This document shows positions 1 to 8,775 of a stretch of 64,000 nucleotides of DNA, piece by piece. Made by a program: the position numbers and the translations under genes. The DNA comes from Glycomyces tenuis DSM 44171 (GTDB lineage: Bacteria; Actinomycetota; Actinomycetes; Mycobacteriales; Micromonosporaceae). The notes under the pieces were generated by a model. That model had not been told where the DNA came from, ran no database searches, and saw only the letters and a list, made by a program, of their open reading frames with translations. The DNA lies in contig NZ_ATYW01000014.1 of NCBI RefSeq assembly GCF_000427885.1, positions 140,976 through 204,975 of the forward strand. The letters are read 5' to 3'. Positions within the stretch are counted from its first letter, which is position 1, and the number at the start of each line of letters is the position of its first letter.

Positions 1-31
1 CTGCACATCAGCGCGGGCGTCGCGCCGAGTC

Positions 32-787
32 TCAGAGGCTGATGTTGATGTCGAGCAGACCCAGCTTCCACGCCGCGTCGCGGGCGAGCAGGAAGCCGAC
101 GATGCCGAGGACCCAGCCGGTGGTGCTCGCGGCGTGCTTGGTCATCCAGTTGTTCATCTTGACCAGCAGCGGCTCGACCGCCTTGCGGGCGAACAGCCTC
201 GCGGCGAGCAGGGCGAGCGCGGGCAGCACCATCACGGCGCAGTAGGCGGCCATCGTCAGCGTGATGCCGGCGGCGCCGATCCCGGCGGTGGTGATCAGGC
301 CGATCGCCGCCAGGTAGGGGAGCATCGTCGCGACCTCGACGGTGGCCGCCGCGAGGGCGAGCCCGGCCAGCGGCAGCGCCGAGCCCCGCCTGGTGCGCGT
401 CGCGGTGCCGGCGGCGCCCTCGGCCTCTTCGACGCCGAGGGCGCGTTCGCGCCAGCGCATGAGCCTGCCGCCGCCCTCCTTCTTCCGCTTCGAGTCGAAG
501 CGGAAGCTGAAGATGAACAGTCCGACGCCGAGGGCCAGCTGGATCCAGCGCGCGGTCCCCGTCTCCAGGAACGCGGAGATGTCGCTCATGAACGTGTTGG
601 CGCCCAAGGCGATGGCCATGCCGACGGCGAAATAGAACGCGACGATGGTGCCCAGGTAGACCAGCATCCGGCCCACGCGGATCCGGCCGGGCGCGAGCAG
701 CAGCCAGATCGGGATGAGCAGCGTGCCGAAGCTGGTCGAGTCGATCAGCGCGAGCACGACCAGCGAGGCGGCGAGTGCGAGGTCCAT
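32..787 (-). CDS. GAP-family (Sap-like) integral membrane protein
   Basis: A 251-residue hydrophobic protein with about six membrane segments and a charged cytoplasmic loop near residues 95-130 (Arg/Lys/Glu-rich, FRFDSKRKKEGGG). The N-terminus MDLALAASLVVLALIDSTSF and the overall pattern match the GAP / sulfolipid-addressing protein (Sap) family of actinobacterial transporter-like proteins, whose substrates are mostly unknown. The start is the ATG at 785-787; reading further upstream gives only low-complexity Arg/Pro-rich sequence. It stands alone at the window edge, facing away from the next genes, so context gives no function. Family call is from motif memory; substrate is unknown. Confidence 0.75.
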   Translation of the reverse strand: MDLALAASLVVLALIDSTSFGTLLIPIWLLLAPGRIRVGRMLVYLGTIVAFYFAVGMAIALGANTFMSDISAFLETGTARWIQLALGVGLFIFSFRFDSKRKKEGGGRLMRWRERALGVEEAEGAAGTATRTRRGSALPLAGLALAAATVEVATMLPYLAAIGLITTAGIGAAGITLTMAAYCAVMVLPALALLAARLFARKAVEPLLVKMNNWMTKHAASTTGWVLGIVGFLLARDAAWKLGLLDINISL

Positions 788-998
788 ACCTGGAGCGTAT
801 GGAGCCGGAAGGGTGCGCCGCATCGGTCGCTGGATCGAAGTCGCGCTGCGCCACTGCACCTTTGGTGGCAAACCGAAGGGCGGACCTCCGCCCTCGCGCG
901 GGCCCGCGCCCTGAGGCGCGCATGGTCTCCCGTGAACGGAGTGGCGCGGCACAAGCGATGGGGGCACCGGGACTCGCCCGCCTCGCGGGCGACTGACA

Positions 999-1017
999 TA
1001 AGGCCGGCCTAGCCTTG
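999..1017 (+). promoter_or_regulatory. Candidate DtxR/IdeR iron box
   Basis: TAAGGCCGGCCTAGCCTTG matches about 11 of 19 positions of the actinobacterial iron-box consensus TTAGGTTAGGCTAACCTAA and keeps both outer halves (T-AGG and CTA-CCT). It ends 24 bp before the start of a truncated siderophore-interacting-protein gene, the classic place for iron-responsive repression. Confidence 0.5.
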
Positions 1018-1040
1018 CAATCGCATTGTCCGGAGCGGTC

Positions 1041-1238
1041 ATGCCTCGAACGTCTCGGCCCTTGCGGGTCTTCCCCATCGTGCTTCGCAACGCGGGGGTG
1101 GCTCGCGTCGCCGACATCGCACCCGACCCGCGTCGCATCACCCTCACCGGCGAGGAACTGCGGGAAGGGCGGATGGGCGACGGCTTCGACACCCTCGACA
1201 TGGTCGAACCGGCGCCCCAGGACATGCGCGGGGCCTGA
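1041..1238 (+). pseudogene. Truncated siderophore-interacting protein (N-terminal remnant)
   Basis: A 65-codon reading frame whose product resembles only the first part of FAD-binding siderophore-interacting proteins: an RVFPIVLR stretch, then VARVADIAPDPRRITLTGEEL (first beta strands of the flavin-binding barrel) and a DGFDT segment. Family members are around 250-300 residues, so the FAD and NAD(P)H domains are absent. The ATG at 1041 has GGAG seven bases upstream; an in-frame TTG at 1026 is also possible. After residue 55 the sequence leaves the family pattern and stops, followed at once by a terminator hairpin. Probably a decayed gene; an iron-box-like site is still upstream. Confidence 0.55.
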
Positions 1239-1250
1239 GGTCCGACGGGT

Positions 1251-1274
1251 CCGGCCCGCCGCTCGGCGGGCCGG
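1251..1274. terminator. Bidirectional hairpin terminator
   Basis: CCGGCCCGCC and GGCGGGCCGG form a perfect 10-bp stem with a GCTC loop between two convergent genes. There is no U-tract, as is usual in high-GC actinobacteria. Confidence 0.6.
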
Positions 1275-1287
1275 GCCCGGGCGTCGT

Positions 1288-3795
1288 TCACACCGCGGCC
1301 GGGTGGGGGTCCTCGGCGCGGAAGACCAGCCCGCCGCCCCTGCGGTCGACGGTGACGCGCTGACCGGGGCTGAGCCGGCCGTGCAGCAGCATGGCCGACA
1401 ACTCGTTGTCGATCTCCCGCTGGATCGTGCGGCGCATCGGCCGCGCCCCGAACTCGGGTTCGTAGCCGTGCTCGGTGATCCAGTCCACCGCGGCCTGCGT
1501 GAACTCGACGTCGATGTCCTGGGCGTGGAGCCGCCGCTTGGTCTCCTCCAGCAGCAGCGCGGTGACCTGCCGGAGCTCCTCGGTCCCCAGCGGCCCGAAG
1601 ATGACGATGTCGTCGATCCGGTTGAGGAACTCCGGGCGGAAGTGCTCGCGCAGCCTGGGCATCAGCCGGTCCCGCAGGCCGCCGCCCTGCTCGCCGGGGG
1701 CCGCGGTGAAGCCGACCGGCCCGGAGCGGAGCAGGTCCGAGCCCAGATTGCTGGTCATGATGAGCACGGTGTTCTTGAAGTTCACCGTGCGGCCCTGGGC
1801 GTCGGTGAGGCGGCCGTCGTCGAGGACCTGGAGCAGGGCGTTGAACACGTCCGGGTGCGCCTTCTCGATCTCGTCGAGCAGCACCACCGAGTACGGCTGG
1901 CGCCGCACCCGCTCGGTGAGCTGCCCGGCCTCCTCGTATCCGACGTAGCCGGGCGGGGCGCCGATGAGCCGGCTGACGGTGTGGCGCTCCTGGTACTCGC
2001 TCATGTCCACGCGGATCATCCGGTCGGCGTCGCCGAACAGCGCCTCGGCCAGCGCCTTGGCCAGCTCCGTCTTGCCCACGCCGGTGGGGCCGAGGAACAG
2101 GAAGCTGCCGACCGGGCGGTTCGGGTCGCCCAGGCCCGCCCGCGAGCGGCGCACCGCCTCGGCCACCGCCCGCACCGCCTGGTCCTGCCCGATGATGCGC
2201 TGGTGCAGGTGCTCCTCCAACCGCAGCAGCCGGTCCTTCTCCTCCTCGGTCAGCTGGCTGGCCGGGATGCCGGTCGAGCGGGCGACGATCTCGGCTATGC
2301 CCTCCTCGTCCACCACCGGGAAGCCGCCCCGCTGCGCGCCCTCGCCGAGCCCGTCGATCCGCTCGCGCAGGGCGGCGATGTCGTCGCGCAGCGAGGTGGC
2401 CCGCTCGTACTGCTCGTCGGCGACGGCCTGGTCCTTGTCCCTGGTCAGCTGCTCCAGCCGCTGCTCGAGCTCGCGGCGTTCGCCGTCGGGGCGGCGGCTG
2501 TGCAGGCGGACGCGGGCCCCGGCCTGGTCGATCAGGTCGATCGCCTTGTCCGGCAGGAAGCGGTCGGTGATGTAGCGGTCGGCCAGCTCGGCGGCGGCGA
2601 CGAGCGCCTCGTCGGTGAAGCGCACCTGGTGGTGGGCCTCGTAGCGGTCGCGCAGGCCGCGCAGGATCGCGATCGTGTCCTCGACGGTCGGCTCGGGGGT
2701 CAGGATCGGCTGGAAGCGCCGCTCCAGCGCCGCGTCCTGCTCGATGTGCTTGCGGTACTCGTCGAGCGTGGTCGCCCCGATGGCGTGCAGCTCGCCCCGG
2801 GCCAGCGCGGGCTTGAGGATGTTGCCCGCGCCCGCCGCGCCCTCGGAGGCCCCCGCGGTGACGATGGTGTGCAGCTCGTCGATGAAGATGATGAGCTCGT
2901 CGCCGTGCTCGCGGATCTCGTCCATGATCTTCTGGATCCGCTCCTCGAAGTCGCCGCGGTAGCGGGTGCCCGCGACCACGCCGGTGAGGTCGAGCTGCAC
3001 CACGCGCCGCTCGGCCAGGACGTCGGGCACCTCGCCGTCGACGATGCGCTGCGCGATGCCCTCGACGATCGCGGTCTTGCCCACCCCAGCCTCGCCGATG
3101 AGCACCGGGTTGTTCTTGGTGCGGCGGGAGAGCACCTCGAGGGTCTGCTCGATCTCGTTCTCGCGGCCGATGACGGGGTCGATCTTGCCGGTCCGGGCCA
3201 GGTCGGTCAGGTCGACGCCGTACTGGTCCAGCGTCGGCGTGGCGCTGGGCGGCGTCTGCTCGGGGGGCGGGGTCCGGCCGGCCGCCGTCGAGCGCAGGGA
3301 CTGCGGGGAGATGCGGTGGGCGCCGAGCATCCGGCCCGCCTCCGACTCCTGGTTCGCCGCCAGCGCCAGCAGCAGGTGCTCGGGGCCGATGTAGGACGAG
3401 CCGAGCGCGCGGGAGATCTGGTGGGCCTCCAGCAGCGCGCGTTTGGCGGCCGGGGTCAGCGCGGGCGGCTCGTCCCGCCGGTCTCCCCGGGGCACCCGCC
3501 GGGCGAGCTCCTCGGCCAGCGCCTCGGGGTCCGCCCCCGCTCGGGACAGCAGCTGCCGGGTCGGCTCGACCTGCGTGGCCGCCCACAGCAGGTGCTCGGT
3601 GTCGAGATCGGCGCCGCCCCACTCCATGGCCTGCCTGACGGCGGCCCCGAGGAGCTCTCTGGCCTGGTCGCTCATCAAGGTGGTGATGTCCACCCGGCGC
3701 GCCGGGCGCTGCTGGCCGGGGCCGCCGAAGAAGCGCGCGAGGAACTCGTCGAGCGGGCTGTACTCGAATCCGCCGCGGCCGAAGAAGTCGGTCAT
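1288..3795 (-). CDS. ClpC-like AAA+ ATPase (Clp ATP-binding subunit)
   Basis: An 835-residue HSP100 protein. It has a short acidic/Gly-rich N-terminal lead (about residues 1-35), a double Clp_N repeat to about residue 150, a first AAA+ module with Walker A GEAGVGKT near residue 230 and Walker B IIFIDE, a UVR-like coiled segment near 460 ([14 protein letters not shown]), and a second AAA+ module with GPTGVGKTE near 567, [11 protein letters not shown], and a ClpB_D2-small C-terminus. It should unfold proteins using ATP, with ClpP or as a chaperone. The UVR segment argues for the ClpC rather than ClpB branch, but the N-terminus is not that of housekeeping ClpC1, so it is probably a paralogue. 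The ATG at 3793-3795 has GGAGG five bases upstream. It is divergent from a sugar transporter operon. Confidence 0.9.
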   Translation of the reverse strand: MTDFFGRGGFEYSPLDEFLARFFGGPGQQRPARRVDITTLMSDQARELLGAAVRQAMEWGGADLDTEHLLWAATQVEPTRQLLSRAGADPEALAEELARRVPRGDRRDEPPALTPAAKRALLEAHQISRALGSSYIGPEHLLLALAANQESEAGRMLGAHRISPQSLRSTAAGRTPPPEQTPPSATPTLDQYGVDLTDLARTGKIDPVIGRENEIEQTLEVLSRRTKNNPVLIGEAGVGKTAIVEGIAQRIVDGEVPDVLAERRVVQLDLTGVVAGTRYRGDFEERIQKIMDEIREHGDELIIFIDELHTIVTAGASEGAAGAGNILKPALARGELHAIGATTLDEYRKHIEQDAALERRFQPILTPEPTVEDTIAILRGLRDRYEAHHQVRFTDEALVAAAELADRYITDRFLPDKAIDLIDQAGARVRLHSRRPDGERRELEQRLEQLTRDKDQAVADEQYERATSLRDDIAALRERIDGLGEGAQRGGFPVVDEEGIAEIVARSTGIPASQLTEEEKDRLLRLEEHLHQRIIGQDQAVRAVAEAVRRSRAGLGDPNRPVGSFLFLGPTGVGKTELAKALAEALFGDADRMIRVDMSEYQERHTVSRLIGAPPGYVGYEEAGQLTERVRRQPYSVVLLDEIEKAHPDVFNALLQVLDDGRLTDAQGRTVNFKNTVLIMTSNLGSDLLRSGPVGFTAAPGEQGGGLRDRLMPRLREHFRPEFLNRIDDIVIFGPLGTEELRQVTALLLEETKRRLHAQDIDVEFTQAAVDWITEHGYEPEFGARPMRRTIQREIDNELSAMLLHGRLSPGQRVTVDRRGGGLVFRAEDPHPAAV

Positions 3796-3920
3796 CGGTG
3801 CCTCCACAGTCGTCGAGAATGCACTGCCGTCGGGCATGGTTCGGCCGGCTCGCCGGCGCCGCCCCACGGCATTCCCGATCGGCGGGAGACGAAACCCCGT
3901 CCTCCTTCGGATCTTCGGGC

Positions 3921-3950
3921 TTGACCTGTCGCGGTCATGCTTTGTAGGGT
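3921..3950 (+). promoter_or_regulatory. Sigma-70-type promoter of the CUT2 sugar transporter operon
   Basis: TTGACC (3921-3926) and TAGGGT (3945-3950) are separated by 18 bp. A LacI-type operator begins about 20 bp downstream, near the expected transcript start. Confidence 0.6.
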
Positions 3951-3970
3951 CTCCGTATAGATCGATATAT

Positions 3971-3982
3971 TGAAACGATTCA
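3971..3982. promoter_or_regulatory. LacI-family operator-like palindrome
   Basis: TGAAACGATTCA has TGAA/TTCA arms around a central CG, the usual core of LacI-family operators. It lies downstream of the -10 element and upstream of the transporter genes, consistent with repression. No lacI gene is adjacent in this window. Confidence 0.6.
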
Positions 3983-3993
3983 TAGGGGGAGGC

Positions 3994-5523
3994 TTGGGCG
4001 CGACCGAACAGACCGGCCCCGAGGCGGCGCGGCCGATCGTGGCGCTGACCGGAGTCGCCAAGCGCTTCGGGGCCGTCCGGGCCCTGAGCGACGCCCGGCT
4101 CGAACTCCACGCCGGTGAGGCCCACGCCCTGGTGGGGGAGAACGGCGCCGGCAAGTCCACGCTCATCAAGATCCTCGCCGGGCTCTACCGCCCCGACGCC
4201 GGGAGCGTCGAGATCGACGGGCGGCCCGTCGCCTTCGCGGGCACCGCCGAGGCCAAGGCCGCGGGCATCGCCGTCATCTACCAGGAGCCGGCCCTCTTCG
4301 GCGACCTCACCGTCGCCGAGAACCTCTTCGTCGGACGCCAGCCCAAGGGCCGCTTCGGACTGATCGACCGCGCCGAGATGAACCGCCGCGCCGCCGCCCT
4401 GCTCGAGCGGCTCGGCGTGCGCCTCGACCCCGACCGGCCCGCGGGGGGCCTGTCCATCGCCGACCAGCAGATCGTCGAGATCGCCGGGGCCATCGCCCTC
4501 GACGCCCGCGTCCTGGTCATGGACGAGCCGACCGCCGCGCTCTCCGGCGTCGAGGTCGAACGCCTCTTCGGCGTCGTCCGCTCGCTGCGCGACGACGGCG
4601 CGGCCGTCCTGTTCATCTCCCACCGCTTCGACGAGGTCGAGGCCCTGTGCCAGCGCGTCACCGTCATGCGCGACGGCGCCCACGTCTCCACCGACCGCAT
4701 GGACGAGGTGACGGTCGAGCAGCTGGTGCGGCGCATGGTCGGCCGCGAGCTCGGTGCCATGTTCCCCAAGCGGGAGGTCGAACCCGGCGAGACCGTCCTC
4801 GAAGTCGAGGGCCTGAGTCGGGCCGGGATCTGCCGGGACGTCGGCTTCACCGTCCGCGCCGGAGAGATCGTCGCCCTCGCCGGACTGGTCGGCGCGGGCC
4901 GGTCCGAAGTGGTCCAGGCCGTCTTCGGGATCGAGCCGCGCGACACCGGAACGGTCCGCGTCGACGGCCGGACGCTGCCCTCGGGGAGCCCCCGCGCCGC
5001 CATGCGGGCCGGCGTCGCCCTCGTCCCCGAGGACCGCCGCCTGCAGGGCCTCCTGCTCGACCTGTCCGTCATGCGCAACGCCACCCTCGTCCGCCGCGGC
5101 CGCCTGTCCCGCTTCGGCTTCCTCACCGGCGGCGCCGAACGGCGCGAGGCCGCCGAATGGACCGCCAGGCTCAGCACCAAGTACGGCCGCCTCACCGACC
5201 CCGCCGCCACCCTCTCGGGCGGGAACCAGCAGAAGGTCGTCCTCGCCAAGTGGCTCGCCGCGAACCCCCGGCTCCTCATCGTCGACGAGCCGACCCGCGG
5301 CATCGACGTCGCGACCAAGGCCGAGGTCCACCGTCTGCTCTCCGAGCTCGCCGCCGACGGCGTCGCGATCCTCATGGTCTCCTCCGAGCTGCTCGAAGTG
5401 CTCGGCATGGCCGACCGCGTCCTGGTCATGCGCGAGGGCCGCATCGCCGGAGAGCTGAGCCGCGCCGAGGCCACCGAGGAGTCGGTCATGCTCCTGGCCA
5501 CCGGGCAGGAGGCCGCCGCGTGA
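3994..5523 (+). CDS. CUT2 sugar ABC transporter ATP-binding protein (RbsA/RhaT type)
   Basis: About 509 residues with two fused ABC domains, the architecture of ribose/rhamnose/autoinducer-2 importers. The first has Walker A GENGAGKST, signature LSIADQQ and VLVMDEPTAAL; the second has a degenerate Walker A (LVGAGRSE), signature LSGGNQQKV and LLIVDEPTRGID, as is normal in this family. It energises sugar uptake with the two following permeases. The start is uncertain: TTG at 3994 is chosen because the operator-like site at 3971-3982 overlaps the region just after an alternative TTG at 3970, but the GGGGGAGG upstream is unusually close to it. The stop overlaps the next GTG start, so translation is coupled. 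Confidence 0.9.
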   Translation: MGATEQTGPEAARPIVALTGVAKRFGAVRALSDARLELHAGEAHALVGENGAGKSTLIKILAGLYRPDAGSVEIDGRPVAFAGTAEAKAAGIAVIYQEPALFGDLTVAENLFVGRQPKGRFGLIDRAEMNRRAAALLERLGVRLDPDRPAGGLSIADQQIVEIAGAIALDARVLVMDEPTAALSGVEVERLFGVVRSLRDDGAAVLFISHRFDEVEALCQRVTVMRDGAHVSTDRMDEVTVEQLVRRMVGRELGAMFPKREVEPGETVLEVEGLSRAGICRDVGFTVRAGEIVALAGLVGAGRSEVVQAVFGIEPRDTGTVRVDGRTLPSGSPRAAMRAGVALVPEDRRLQGLLLDLSVMRNATLVRRGRLSRFGFLTGGAERREAAEWTARLSTKYGRLTDPAATLSGGNQQKVVLAKWLAANPRLLIVDEPTRGIDVATKAEVHRLLSELAADGVAILMVSSELLEVLGMADRVLVMREGRIAGELSRAEATEESVMLLATGQEAAA

Positions 5524-6557
5524 CCGCACTCCTCAAGCGCCCCTCGCGCGGCACGGCCGCCGGCACCGGCTCGACCGCGCTCGACCTCGCCCTGCGCTTC
5601 CGCGCCCTCGGCCTGCTCATCGCCCTCGCCGTCCTCGTCGCCGCCACCGCCGCGGTGAACCCGCGCTTCCTCGGCCTCCAGTCCGTCCAGGACATGCTCT
5701 TCGCCGCCGCCATCACCGTCCTGCTCGCCTCGGGCATGACCGTGGTCGTCCTGACCCGCGGCATCGACCTGTCCGTCGGCTCGGTGCTCGGCCTGTCGGC
5801 CTACCTCACCGCGAGCCTGCTCAGCGAGACCGGCGCCCCCGTCGTCCTCGCCCTGCTCGCAGGCCTCGCCATCGGCGCGGCCTGCGGGGCGGCCAACGGC
5901 GCGATCATCCACTTCGGGAAGGTCCCACCGCTGGTGGCGACCCTCGGTACCCTCTACATCGTCCGCGGCCTCGTCTACTTCGCCGCCGGAGGCTCGCGCG
6001 TCAACGCCTCCGACCTGCCGCGGGGCTTCCTCGACTTCGGCAACGGCTCCGTCCTCGGCGTGCCGTACCTGTTCCTGATCTCCCTGGCGGTGCTCGTCGC
6101 CGTGGCGGTCTTCCTCGCCGGAACCCGGGCCGGACGCGACCTGTACGCCCTCGGCTCGAACCCCGAGGGCGCGCGCCTCGTCGGCGTCAGGGCCGGGCGC
6201 CGCCTCATGACCGCCTACGTCCTGTGCGGGGCGCTGGCGGGCCTCGGCGGCGTCCTCCACGCCGCCCGCTTCGGCACCGTCGACGCCTCCGCCGGCCACG
6301 GCCTCGAACTCACCGTCGTCGCGGCCGTCGTCGTCGGCGGCGTGGCGATCTTCGGCGGCTCCGGCACCGTCCTCGGCGCCGGGCTCGGCGCGCTGCTGCT
6401 GGCGGTCATCAACAATGCCCTGCCGGTACTGCGCATCGACCAGTTCTGGCAGCAGGCCATCGTCGGCGCGCTCATCCTCGCCGCGATCGCCCTCGACCGG
6501 CTCGTGGGCCTGCGCGCCGCCCGCGCACTGCGACGAAAGGGGTCCCATGTCGACTGA
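5520..6557 (+). CDS. CUT2 sugar ABC transporter permease 1
   Basis: A 345-residue polytopic membrane protein with the BPD_transp_2 signature of ribose-type permeases: GMTVVVLTRGIDLSVGSVLGLSA near residues 70-90, a GR..YALGSNPEGARLVG cytoplasmic loop and a closing VVVGGVAIFGGSGTVLGA segment. It forms one half of the transmembrane channel with the next gene product. The GTG start overlaps the upstream TGA (GTGA), and the 3' end overlaps the next gene by 11 bp, so the operon is tightly coupled. The pairing of two non-identical permeases is typical of RhaP/RhaQ and LsrC/LsrD systems. Confidence 0.9.
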   Translation: MTALLKRPSRGTAAGTGSTALDLALRFRALGLLIALAVLVAATAAVNPRFLGLQSVQDMLFAAAITVLLASGMTVVVLTRGIDLSVGSVLGLSAYLTASLLSETGAPVVLALLAGLAIGAACGAANGAIIHFGKVPPLVATLGTLYIVRGLVYFAAGGSRVNASDLPRGFLDFGNGSVLGVPYLFLISLAVLVAVAVFLAGTRAGRDLYALGSNPEGARLVGVRAGRRLMTAYVLCGALAGLGGVLHAARFGTVDASAGHGLELTVVAAVVVGGVAIFGGSGTVLGAGLGALLLAVINNALPVLRIDQFWQQAIVGALILAAIALDRLVGLRAARALRRKGSHVD

Positions 6558-7560
6558 GACGCTGACGGCCAGGCTCCGCGACTCGGCCGCCGTGCGGCAC
6601 CTGGCCACCTGGGACGCGGCCATCATCGCCGCGACGATCGCCTTCCTGGTCGTCGCCGCGCAGACCGTCGAGCACTTCGGCACGGCCCGCAATGCCGGGT
6701 ACATCATCCTCGACCTCGCGCCGATCCTCCTGCTCGCCTTGGCGATGACGCTCATCGTCACCACCGGCGAGATCGACCTGTCCGTCGCCAGCACCGTCGG
6801 CCTCACCAGCGCCGCCATGGGCGTGATGTGGAACAGCGGAATCCCACTGGAGACGATTATGCCGCTCGCGGTCGTCCTCGGCGCGCTCCTCGGCGCGGTC
6901 AACGGCCTGTTCATCACCGGCTTCGGCCTGCCCTCGCTGGCCGTCACCATCGGCACCCTCGCCCTCTACCGAGGACTGTCCTACGTGCTCCTCGGCGACA
7001 CGGCGGTGGCCGACTGGCCGCGGGCCTTCACCGGCTGGGTCCTCGGCACCATCGGCGAGACCCAGGTCCCCAACGTCCTCATCCCGCTGGCCGCGCTCGC
7101 CGCCGTCGTCGCGGTCGTCCTGCACGCCACCACCGTCGGCCGCGCCGTCTACGCCGCCGGCGCGAACCCGATCGCCGCCGCCTACGCCGGGGTGCCGGTC
7201 CGCCGCCTCAAGTTCTGGCTCTACGTCGCCTCCGGCGCCATGGCCGGGCTCTGCGGCGTGTTCTGGACCCTGCGCTACTCCTCGGCCCGCGCCGACAACG
7301 CCTTCGGCCTCGAGCTCACCGTCGTCGCGGTCGTCCTGCTCGGCGGCGTCTCGATCTTCGGCGGCAAGGGGGCGCTCCCCGGCGTCCTCGCCGCGGTCGT
7401 GCTGCTGACCGCGCTCCAGAACGCGCTGCGCCTCGCCCACGTGTCCACTGAGGCCCTCACCGTCGTCACCGGCTCGCTCCTGATCGCGGCGGTCCTCGCC
7501 CCGAACACCGCGAGCGCCATCCGCGGCGCGCTCCGCCACCGCCAGCGCCGCACCGTATGA
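6547..7560 (+). CDS. CUT2 sugar ABC transporter permease 2
   Basis: A 337-residue permease of the same family as its upstream neighbour, with around nine membrane segments. It has the family motif LAMTLIVTTGEIDLSVASTVGLTS, a GR.VYAAGANPIAAAYAGV loop and VVLLGGVSIFGGKGALPG near the end. The ATG lies inside the end of the preceding gene with AAAGGGG upstream. It should pair with the first permease and take its substrate from the lipoprotein encoded 13 bp downstream. Confidence 0.9.
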   Translation: MSTETLTARLRDSAAVRHLATWDAAIIAATIAFLVVAAQTVEHFGTARNAGYIILDLAPILLLALAMTLIVTTGEIDLSVASTVGLTSAAMGVMWNSGIPLETIMPLAVVLGALLGAVNGLFITGFGLPSLAVTIGTLALYRGLSYVLLGDTAVADWPRAFTGWVLGTIGETQVPNVLIPLAALAAVVAVVLHATTVGRAVYAAGANPIAAAYAGVPVRRLKFWLYVASGAMAGLCGVFWTLRYSSARADNAFGLELTVVAVVLLGGVSIFGGKGALPGVLAAVVLLTALQNALRLAHVSTEALTVVTGSLLIAAVLAPNTASAIRGALRHRQRRTV

Positions 7561-7573
7561 GGAAGGAACGTCC

Positions 7574-8641
7574 ATGTCCCGCAAACGCATCCTCCGGCTC
7601 ACCACCCCGCTGCTCGCGGCGGCCCTGCTCGCCGCCTGCGGCGGCACCACCCAAGGCGACGAGGACGAGGGCGGCGGCGCAGGCACCGGCGCCACCGCCG
7701 ACCCCGACGCCGACTTCCAGACCGGCCTGTCGGTCGCCATGCTCCCCAAGTCGGTCAACAACCCCTACTTCGAATCCTCCAGCGCCGGAGCCGAATCCGT
7801 GGTCACCGGGCTGGAAGGGACCTTCGAGTACACCGGCCCCTCCGACGCCTCGGCCTCGTCCCAGGTCAGCTACATCGACACCCTCAGCCAGCAGGCCACC
7901 GACGTCATCCTGCTGTCCGCCAACGACCCCAACGCCCTGTGCTCCTCGCTCGAGCAGGCCCGCGGCGCCGGGACGGTCGTGGTCACCTTCGACTCCGACG
8001 TCGACCCCGGGTGCCGCGACCTGTTCGTCAGCCAGGTCGACGGCGCCGAGGTCGGCCGGGCGCTGCTGGAGATGACCGCCGAGCAGATCGGCGGCTCGGG
8101 GCAGATCGCCGTCCTCTCGGCGACGGCCAACGCCACCAACCAGAACGCCTGGATCGCCGTCATGGAGGAGGAGCTGGAGTCCAATCCCGACTACGCCGAC
8201 ATCGAGCTGGTCGACGTCGTCTACGGCGACGACGAGGACGAGAAGTCCTTCTCCGAGACCCAGGGCCTCCTCCAGGCCCACCCGGACCTGAGCGCCATCG
8301 TCTCGCCCACCACGGTCGGCATCGCCGCCGCCGCGCGCTACCTCTCCGGCTCCCAGTACCAGGGCGAGGTGGCGCTGACCGGCCTCGGCACCCCGAACCA
8401 GATGCGCGAGTACATCGAGGACGGCACCGTCACCGAGTTCGCCCTCTGGGACCCGACCGCGCTCGGCGAGCTCGCCGCCTGGACCGGGGCGGCCGCCGCC
8501 TCGGGCATCATCACCGGCGCCGAAGGCGAGACCTTCACCGCCGGTGAACTCGGCGAGTACACCGTCGGCGCCGACGGCGTGGTCACCCTGGGCCCGCCCA
8601 CCCGCTTCAACGCCGACAACATCGACGACTACGACTTCTAG
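7574..8641 (+). CDS. Sugar-binding lipoprotein, RhaS / autoinducer-2 type
   Basis: A 355-residue periplasmic-binding-protein-like domain behind a lipoprotein signal peptide (lipobox LAAC, Cys22) and a short Asp/Glu/Gly-rich linker. The segments VNNPYF, ISTLSQQATDVI-like and SANDPNAL resemble rhamnose-binding RhaS and AI-2-binding LsrB proteins more than ribose-binding RbsB. It captures the sugar outside the membrane for the two permeases. GGAAGGAACG supplies a ribosome binding site. The gene ends in front of a strong hairpin, closing the operon. No sugar isomerase or kinase is in the operon, so the substrate (rhamnose, another pentose or hexose, or AI-2) is open. Confidence 0.85.
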   Translation: MSRKRILRLTTPLLAAALLAACGGTTQGDEDEGGGAGTGATADPDADFQTGLSVAMLPKSVNNPYFESSSAGAESVVTGLEGTFEYTGPSDASASSQVSYIDTLSQQATDVILLSANDPNALCSSLEQARGAGTVVVTFDSDVDPGCRDLFVSQVDGAEVGRALLEMTAEQIGGSGQIAVLSATANATNQNAWIAVMEEELESNPDYADIELVDVVYGDDEDEKSFSETQGLLQAHPDLSAIVSPTTVGIAAAARYLSGSQYQGEVALTGLGTPNQMREYIEDGTVTEFALWDPTALGELAAWTGAAAASGIITGAEGETFTAGELGEYTVGADGVVTLGPPTRFNADNIDDYDF

Positions 8642-8648
8642 AGGATCG

Positions 8649-8678
8649 GCCGCCGCGGCCCGGCCGGGCCGCGGCGGC
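8649..8678. terminator. Perfect 15-bp palindromic terminator
   Basis: GCCGCCGCGGCCCGG is followed immediately by its reverse complement. It starts eight bases after the stop of the sugar-binding lipoprotein and marks the end of the transporter operon. Confidence 0.7.
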
Positions 8679-8775
8679 ATCGCAAGGCGGCGACCGCAAC
8701 CGGAGACCCTGACGTCCCGTCCGTATGATGCCTACAGATCCGGCAACTCCACCATCGCGAGAGGACCGACATCTC

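Noticed and set aside
877..894. AGGGCGGA-CC-TCCGCCCT inverted repeat
   Set aside because: Could be an operator or hairpin, but the two-base loop and lack of a positioned gene or promoter make any role speculative.
1288..5529. Very long minus-strand frame running from clpC through the sugar ABC ATPase gene
   Set aside because: Beyond 3795 it is an antisense shadow, Asp/Gly/Val-rich without domains; the plus-strand ABC protein has all family motifs.
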